Both the position numbers and the translations under genes were made by a program. Below are positions 58,801-64,000 of a stretch of 64,000 bases of DNA, piece by piece; positions within the stretch are counted from its first letter, which is position 1; the number at the start of each line of letters is the position of its first letter. The DNA is from Chrysoperla carnea. Taxonomy: Eukaryota > Arthropoda > Insecta > Neuroptera > Chrysopidae. The DNA is taken from contig NC_058341.1 in NCBI RefSeq assembly GCF_905475395.1, positions 61,387,501-61,451,500 on the forward strand, read 5' to 3'. A model generated the notes under the pieces. It searched no databases, had not been told where the DNA came from, and saw only the letters and a list, made by a program, of their open reading frames with translations.

Positions 58801-61800
58801 GTAAAACCGTTTTCAATCATTTCAATTCGTGTTTTATTACACAAAAAGCGATGAATATTTTCATAAATGGCAGCATTTACAGGGCTATATTGTTAGTTCA
58901 AATTTATGTAGAAAGATTCTCACTGAAAAGAGGGGGTGACAAAATCTATTTTCACCCCTGTAGTTGTTAGGAACCTATCGGATTCTTAAACTGCACTATG
59001 AATAGGAACTATAACCAAAATTTGGTAAACGTAACAATTTTTATGTTTATTTTGTTACTTGGGAAAATTTTAACTAAAGTATAATAATATATGGTCAATT
59101 TGACTTTTACAGAGAATGTAATGTCATACGAAACACCATTAGATAATTTCCGGAATCAACATCCAATCGTTACGCCTGCTGAATTATTACAAGCTTTACA
59201 AGAATTGGCAATGCAGCAAGGTAATTGATAATTTTTGCAGTTATGACTTGAATCTACGCTGTTTTCTTCTTGAATGTTTTGGAACATTCATATGAATTAA
59301 TGTGACTTAATAAAAACGTATGAATCTATTATTATTAAGTATATTTTTCTTTTTTCCAGAAGCTAGTGGAGATTTTTAATAAAAAAATATTAATGAATAC
59401 TTACTTGTTTCTGTGTTAAAATAAATAATTCGATTTGATGTAACCACAATTTCATGTGGTGAATTAGGCCATTCGATCAACATAATATCGCCAGTATTAA
59501 TTATAAAATGATTTTCAATTGTTGATGCTATATCATTAACATTTTCAATATTCGTCGGTAACCATTCCTTATTTACTTTAATTTCATGAATATTAACATT
59601 AATTATATCTAAAAAAAAAAAAAATTATTATAAAATTTTTATATAATGATTGAAAGTGAGATTTTAACAAGTGAAATTTACAAAATTGAAAAAAAACCCG
59701 ACAAATTTTTCCATTCAATTACTTTTTTCGTTAAAGCATTTTGAAGATCTTCATCAATTTATTAGTTCTTTTCGGCTACGGAACCCTAAACTTGCACTTG
59801 AAACATAGCTAAGAACACTCTCCGTTAAATTACGTTTCAAACGAAACCAAAAACATCGGTTCATCCGTTTAGGCGCTACCATGCCACAGACAGACAGACA
59901 GGCATCCACACATAGTGGTCAAACTTAGAACACCTCTTGTTTTAGTTCGGGGGTTAATAAAATACAGTAAACATGGTCTGTGTATTTGTTAATGGCCGAT
60001 TCTATCTTAATAAAAGACTATGGAATGCTCACAAGAAAATGAATCTCTCTTTGTAGTGTTTTAAAAGATACATATTTTTTACACCACTGATCAAAGAAGG
60101 AGTATATGGGTTTAGGGTTAACAGGCACGGATACAGCCCTAAAAAGGTGATGGCACGGCACAGCCACCCGAATATTGGCCAAATGCGAGTCGGAGGAGTA
60201 TGAACTCGTTCATGATCGATATAGTGCATTCCTACAAGGGAGATGTTTACGAAATATATAACGTCTTGACGAAGATCTTGTACAGTGTATAGTTACACGT
60301 GGGTAAAGTCGGGAGGGGGGGGAATAATAAACCTATAAAATATTAGTTTGTTTGCCCGCGAAAATTACAAAAGTTAATGTCTGTTTGTTTATAAAAGAGA
60401 GAAAATATTGTTGTATATAGTGGCGTAACTACTGTCAATTTAGAGATGCGTTCCATCGAAAAATGGACCATCTTCTCTATTGGACTCCCCCTATCAATTT
60501 TACAACATGGAAAAAAACGAACATTCTTTTGCGCTAAAACTTATTTATTCATACATCGCATATTTTTCCTATTTTTGTACATTGAAAAGGCGTTATTGAT
60601 TAATGATTACTAAAATCCTTCTTGCTAACTTTCATATTCGCAAATACATTCAACATTGATAAGATTGGAAACGTCTAGATTTCTTGCTTCTTCGTTTTTA
60701 AAAGAAAAAATGGTCAAAGAACTCAACCTTTCTTATACATCATCTTTGGAAAAAGTCTGAAAATTTAACAATTTACAAAAAAATATTGTGCTTTTCAAAG
60801 CACCCTTTTAGAGCCGTGGGGTCCATGTTCCGGTGAACACTGGTAGTTCAGTCACTCATGAGCGTCGCCAAGGAAGGGGGGTAGATAGGGACAGCTGCCC
60901 CCTCTAAAAGCTGCCTCTTCCCAAGAATGAAATTTAAAGTCCACTCATTTGATTAAAAAATGTAATATTCCATGCCCCTTCGAGTGGATCCGCAGCTGTG
61001 GGTTTACGAATGTTTGTAACTATCTTTATTTGACAATAACCTCTAAATTCGTGAACATATTTGGGTGTATGTTATATCGTTACAATCCTCACATCATTCC
61101 GAGTCACTAGCATTTAGAATTTCTGGCAACATTCGGAATATTAATCTATAAGCTTTTCTTAATGAAAAAACTTCATAAAAACTGTCAAATTAGTATTAAC
61201 CAACAATAGTCTGTGCAAATTATGTAACCGCCTCTACATTAACAATATCGAAAATTAGGGTTCAGATCGAAATTTGGTAGAGATTTTGCGTTCGTCTTGA
61301 TGAGCTTATTGAAAATTAGCGTACGTTTCAAATTAAAGGTACCTATTCTATATAAATTAAAATACAAATTTAAAACCAAAAATAAAAAAGGAATTTTATG
61401 ACAGAAGATCTTTGTAAAGGAATTTCAATATTTCTTTATAATTTAAGCTTCTGCATTGCAAGTTTTCTTCCCCCTAGTTATTTTGAGAACGATCAGAGAA
61501 GAAACATTTAATTTGCGAAAAATTTCACCAAATTTTGATTAAAATATTTTTTGGGCATCAAATGTCTTTCACAAGAAACAATGCAACAAACGAAGTTTTT
61601 CACATGGAATATTTTCTGACTATTCGGACTAGAGCTGTATAAAAAATTGTATAAATTGGATTACTCACCTGAATTTTTAAAATGTTCGTTAATTTCATTA
61701 ATAATTAATTGTTTAAAGTTGACTGATGTAGTAGCCAAATGTATATTCATCTGTATTTGTAAAGGTGCTGTACCTAAATTTTGCATACGTGTATCGGGTA

Positions 61801-61899
61801 AAGCCATGCGATACAGTTGTGTTGTATACCACCACATTGGAATACCAATTCCAAATAAAACAACCATATATGAAATAGCAGAATACATGCGTCTTGCAA
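43695..61899 (-). CDS. PIGS: PIG-S, GPI transamidase subunit, eight exons, first coding exon not found
   Basis: PIG-S is a subunit of the ER GPI-transamidase that replaces a protein's C-terminal signal with a GPI anchor. Exons: 61,899-61,669, 59,608-59,405, 56,091-55,873, 55,154-54,855, 52,956-52,766, 52,388-52,215, 45,506-45,334 and 43,809-43,695. All junctions are GT-AG and phases match throughout. The joined exons give about 535 residues, against about 555 in human PIG-S. The first starts in phase 1, so a short upstream exon with the ATG is missing. Signatures: an N-terminal membrane segment ending GIPMWWYTTQLYR, QYDVLVTVVNP in exon 3, an ISHISN.T..SQ segment, NAF.SPRWGG, LTSLAQLL-like LKSLAQLLTEI, AFYDPSLLALLYFPDDQK, and a C-terminal membrane segment YAIYIPLFLPIMIPVII. 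The family is anchored at both ends with a luminal domain between. Introns are rich in foldback repeats, and one hosts a nested gene. Confidence 0.93.
45334..45506 (-). CDS. PIGS: PIGS exon 7
   Basis: 173 bp, acceptor CTCCATAG, donor GTAAGT. Encodes a helical hairpin and FYDPSLLALLYFPDDQ. About 6.7 kb from exon 6. Confidence 0.93.
46989..47722. mobile_element. Large foldback element, about 734 bp
   Basis: GTGTCGTATTTAAGATGAAGAC at the left is mirrored by GTCTTCATCTTAAATGCGACAC at the right. Homology continues inward to a centre near 47,350 (CATTTCATAGCACAC against GTGTGCTACGAAATG). The short frames inside (47,053-47,295 and 47,452-47,649) have no coding support. A half copy is at 7,560-7,970. 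Lies in the PIGS exon 6-7 intron. Confidence 0.75.
48967..49137. repeat. Inverted repeat, arms of about 70 bp
   Basis: GGATGCGAAATGACG..CCTGTGTCCTTGTC at the left mirrors GACAAGGACACAGAGG..TTTCGCATATCGCATCC at the right. The centre near 49,050 is TA-rich. In a PIGS intron. Confidence 0.65.
49730..49830. repeat. Dispersed repeat copy, relative of about 6,950-7,080
   Basis: Both contain GTATA(C/T)TAAGTTTAGTC, TTCATAAAAT(T/C)AC and a TTAGTTCATTTCC/TTAGTCCATTTCC phrase. No gene. Confidence 0.5.
51454..51813. repeat. Near-perfect 360-bp hairpin
   Basis: Left arm 51,454-51,623 and right arm 51,643-51,813 are reverse complements with few mismatches, separated by 19 bp. The arms begin ATTAAGGAGGATCCCTCACC. 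In the PIGS exon 6-7 intron, so PIGS pre-mRNA would contain it. It is either a foldback transposon or a recent inverted duplication. Confidence 0.9.
52215..52388 (-). CDS. PIGS: PIGS exon 6
   Basis: 174 bp (58 codons), acceptor GTTTTAG, donor GTAAGT. Encodes PRQWELDALMRLRTFEQIL and LKSLAQLLTEI. Confidence 0.92.
52766..52956 (-). CDS. PIGS: PIGS exon 5
   Basis: 191 bp, acceptor TTTAAG, donor GTAAGT. Encodes AFMSPRWGGVIFINP and QLRQLLGIPEL. Confidence 0.93.
53005..53335. mobile_element. Foldback element (CTGGAT(G/C)GAGTTGAGTGT ends)
   Basis: GCGCTGGATGGAGTTGAGTGT near the left and ACACTCAACTCGATCCAGCTC near the right form TIRs. The interior matches 57,800-58,380 (TTAATATTC.GGATGTTGCC.GAAA, AAATATAAATTTTTTAAACC). 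Intronic in PIGS. Confidence 0.6.
54293..54745. repeat. Retroelement-like repeat with (TTTG)n
   Basis: Starts TATATTATAAATGCGAAAGTAAC, a (TTTG)5 run, GCTACACTTTCACGC, and ends AACCCAGCGAAGCGGGTGGGTATC. This start and end arrangement is common in abundant insect repeats. Non-coding, in a PIGS intron. Confidence 0.5.
54855..55154 (-). CDS. PIGS: PIGS exon 4
   Basis: 300 bp, acceptor TTTTCAG, donor GTATGT. Includes ISHISNVTLKSQWLYYVSI and LNLIVYIND, aligned with ISHLSNFTVDSQ and the NFLLYVP region of relatives. Confidence 0.92.
55873..56091 (-). CDS. PIGS: PIGS exon 3
   Basis: 219 bp, acceptor TTTTTAG, donor GTAAGT. Includes AADQYDVLVTVVNPDPEW, matching the conserved YDLLFTLLNP region. Confidence 0.9.
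56508..56592. repeat. Short hairpin, arms of about 30 bp
   Basis: GGAGGTATTTTTGGCCGCTG is mirrored by CAGCGACCAAAAATACCTCC. The loop is about 25 bp with a nested GATTCGTA/TACGAATC pair. Confidence 0.8.
57364..59379 (+). CDS. Nested three-exon gene in a PIGS intron, 176 aa, function unknown
   Basis: Exons are 57,364-57,766, 59,113-59,220 and 59,360-59,379. All introns are GT-AG and phases match (1/1), ending in TAA. It lies on the strand opposite PIGS, between PIGS exons 2 and 3. Its last exon ends only 26 bp from PIGS exon 2. The N-terminus is basic (MWKRIFGRR). The middle is Ser/Lys-rich with a helical KRKLIKIYEENSKKI stretch. Five Gln-Thr motifs occur at residues about 18, 34, 90, 102 and 120 (STQT, SIQT, GNQT, GIQT, GNQT). 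Such spaced xQT motifs resemble dynein light chain LC8 anchors, but this is inference. The C-terminus has a TPAELLQALQELAMQQ helix. No family is recognised. A foldback repeat fills its first intron. Confidence 0.6.
57798..58380. mobile_element. Foldback element, relative of 53,005-53,335
   Basis: TAGATTAATATTCCGAATGTTGCCAGAAA at about 57,870 is mirrored by TTTCTGGCAACATTCAGAATATTAATCTA near 58,320, and the ends resemble GAAGTTGGAGGG and CATCCAGCGCCCG. A short piece of the family is also at 61,118-61,150. It sits inside intron 1 of the nested gene. Confidence 0.6.
59405..59608 (-). CDS. PIGS: PIGS exon 2
   Basis: 204 bp, poly-pyrimidine acceptor ending TTTAG, donor GTAAGT. Encodes a KEWLPTN..INTGDIMLIEW luminal segment. 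Phase 1 in and out. Confidence 0.85.
59640..59960. repeat. Dispersed repeat copy (GCCACAGACAGAC family)
   Basis: Contains GAACACTCTCCGTTAAATTAC, GGCGCTACCATGCCACAGAC and TTCGGGGGTTAATAAAA. The longest of three copies here. Confidence 0.6.
59961..61668. other. PIGS intron 1, no recognised gene
   Basis: Mixed AT-rich DNA with a GC-richer patch near 60,830-61,010. No frame shows coding character. Confidence 0.4.
61669..61899 (-). CDS. PIGS: PIGS exon (first visible)
   Basis: Acceptor CTTTTTACAG, donor GTGAGT. It encodes the N-terminal membrane segment and WWYTTQLYRMALP, a hallmark of the family. The apparent open frame upstream of 61,899 is intronic. Confidence 0.9.
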
Positions 61900-62689
61900 C
61901 TGTAAAAAGAAAAGAAGCGTAATTGTAGTAATTTTTAACGATTGATATTAAACAATTCATTAAACAAGCCGTTTATGTTAGTTCAATCTTTATGGTTGAA
62001 CCATCAATTTCAATGAAAAAAAATTTAATATGTTTAAATGTATACTTCCAGAAAAAATTTTCCAGTATTGCTTTAAACACTTCAATATTAATCCAGTAAC
62101 TTGATGTATCAGAGCTTGCGTCAAATTCGATAGTTATGATTTTTTGCAGACTTGTTTATTAGGTTGGGCCAATAAATAATCGAAGTCTCTGACCTCGAGT
62201 ACCGAACGCAACTTTGTAAAAAATAAAAAAAAAAAAGCGAAAGTTTCAGATGGCCTCCAGGGTGAGCCATTTTAATCTATAATGGCTAAAAGCTCGATTT
62301 CTAGTTAACCAATCAAAAAATAACTTGAACAAAAGTTTTAGAGTTTGATGGGAAACATCATGTTCTGAATGAGCCAATTTAGATCCTAAACGGTAAGAAA
62401 TAGAATAACACTTTTAATTAGAAAGTTGATCCTCATACACATTAATTAATATGTGTTTTAATGCCACCAAATGTATCTGATATACAGCTTTGTCGCAATT
62501 TTATTGCCCGCAAGTATACTTTCGATTGGCAGAAACCAAAAAAATGTACTTTTTTTTCGTAAGATCTCCTTTTGTCATCGTATTTCAATCCTTTGGCAAC
62601 TTGTAAGCCTTCAGTTTACCGTTTCCCGATAATCTAGGTTTGATCATAATTTTCGATCAGTGAACATGGGCAATTTTTCACATTTTTCC
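61900..62689. other. Upstream PIGS intron or flank
   Basis: The missing first PIGS coding exon should lie here or beyond the window. I found no convincing ATG-to-donor segment on the minus strand. Confidence 0.35.
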
Positions 62690-63000
62690 TTGGTTAGGTT
62701 AGGTTATAGTGGCTGTTCTGGGGTGGACACACTTAGACCATACCATAAAGGGCTGGCCCATCCCCTGCCATTACTTCATGAACCATTTGGAACTGTATCA
62801 ACGGACTTCAGATCGGAGAGATCGTTAAAGAAAGGCTGGCTCAAGTGAGTCCACTTCCTCGTGGCAAGAGCTGGGCAGTGACAGAGAAAATGAGACATCA
62901 TTTCTTCCTCCTCCTCACTGTGACAGCTCCTGTAGTATTCATGATACGCTGTCAGGTCCAGGCGTTCAGCATACCTGCCGCCTAGCCAGATTCCCTCACT
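62690..63000 (-). mobile_element. LINE fragment (RNase H family copy 4)
   Basis: Shares GGTTAGGTTAGGTTAT, CCATTTGGAACTGT, GAAAGGCTGGCTCAAGTGAG and AGGCGTTCAGCAT with copies 2 and 3. It stops before the RNase H end. The open plus-strand frame at 62,660-62,848 is incidental. Confidence 0.6.
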
Positions 63001-63275
63001 TTAGTTAACACTGTTTTATATTTCTATTACTAGCTTAAGGTCTCTCAATTTACAACATTGTGGCATGTTATCGGATCTATAACACGAAGAACAAATGATT
63101 AAATTTGGTAATTTCGCAAAAACAATCATTTTGGTATAATATCATATGTTAACCACAAGCGACAATTCTTCGCAAAGCGTTAGATTTAAAAAAAAAGTGT
63201 TTCGAACAAAAGTAGTTTGTAACTTTATAAGAAAAAATCTTTACAGTAAGTTAGTAATCGCAATTTAGTTTCCCT

Positions 63276-63618
63276 GAAACTATTTCAATTTTGGAGGTCT
63301 ATATCTCCTCCTTGATTGGGGTTATGAGGTCAAGTATTGGTGAAAACGGGAGATAGAATAACATCTCTGACTGGTATTAACGCTCGGCGAAGCCATTTCG
63401 ATTGAATGTACACGAACAAAACTATTATCAAGAGAGTGGCATAGCAAACACGCATTTTGATGTGTCCAAAAACGTCCCCTTTATAGCCTTCAGAAAGTTT
63501 TCGAAAAAATGTTGCGAAAATAAGTTGATAGTATTTTAATAAAAAACGGTTTTATTAAAATATTTTTAGTAGTCCCAATCAGAGAGGAGACATAGACCTC
63601 CAAAATTGAAATAGTTCC
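63276..63618. mobile_element. Foldback element, about 343 bp
   Basis: AACTATTTCAATTTTGGAGG at the left returns inverted near 63,600-63,618. Arms of about 45 bp include TCTCCTC and TGATTGGG segments. No ORF is supported inside. Confidence 0.65.
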
Positions 63619-64000
63619 AAGAAAGTTGCATCGCGATATGAATCGATAGGTAGCGATGAACCTATTTGACACTTTACATCAAATTTCGGACATCTGCCTT
63701 GATTAAAACCATGAAAAAGGGAGTAGTTCTACTATTGAAGGCAGATGAGCGAAATATGATGCAAAGTAAAAGTGAAAGTTTGGTCCTCCATAAATTGTGG
63801 TTACGTTCTCAAAATCTAGTGGAAAAAAACAAAAATAAATTTTAGAATCATTTAATCAGCTACCCTAAACCACACGCTATCTTAAAGACACGTACGTTAA
63901 TAACGAAATTCAGCTGCCTGAAGGAATATTCCTTATTTCATGAAATTGATATAAGAAGCATTAAATGCACCAATGAAAAATGCATTACTGTTTAACCTTC
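63619..64000. other. Window end, no recognised gene
   Basis: No feature is supported in this terminal stretch. Confidence 0.4.

Noticed and set aside
61647..61922. 91-codon plus-strand frame
   Set aside because: Antisense shadow of the first visible PIGS exon, which has splice sites and conserved residues.

Overview
The window is AT-rich insect nuclear DNA: long introns with canonical GT-AG boundaries, many decayed LINEs and foldback elements, and two recognisable host genes. Nothing in it fixes the insect order. There are no bacterial operons, rRNA genes or CRISPR arrays.

Layout. 1-12.6 kb holds dispersed repeats, a LINE reverse-transcriptase remnant, a hAT-type MITE and a GC-rich block ending in a splice donor at 3401 that could be a remote 5' exon. 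12,613-26,580 is one complete Polinton/Maverick-type insertion (13,968 bp). It has terminal inverted repeats beginning AGTAGAAGAGTCA and a perfect 6-bp target-site duplication (TGTATT). It carries an intact four-exon protein-primed DNA polymerase B gene, three small intact genes, two truncated copies of the integrase tail with its chromodomain, a broken packaging ATPase and an eroded adenain-like protease. No capsid gene is visible. 27.5-37.1 kb (+) is the orthologue of Drosophila charlatan (chn), a REST-like zinc-finger repressor gene with two alternative 3' ends. 37.1-43.7 kb is LINE debris and MITEs. 43.7-61.9 kb (-) is PIGS, the GPI-transamidase subunit gene, whose first coding exon I could not find. 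A small three-exon gene of unknown function lies in one PIGS intron on the opposite strand. 62-64 kb is again repeat-derived.

The most notable object is the Polinton. Its ends are precise and its polymerase exons join in frame over 1,234 codons, so the insertion looks fairly young. Yet its integrase, ATPase and protease are broken and its virion genes are absent. Each TIR carries three clustered copies of TGACGTCA (CRE), CAAGATGGCG (YY1-like) and CCAAT motifs, followed by arrays of nested palindromes and a TATA promoter pointing inward. The centre holds a 3.8-kb cassette bounded by inverted copies of the integrase tail. This suggests a reduced element that keeps replication genes and terminal control regions and has lost its packaging module.
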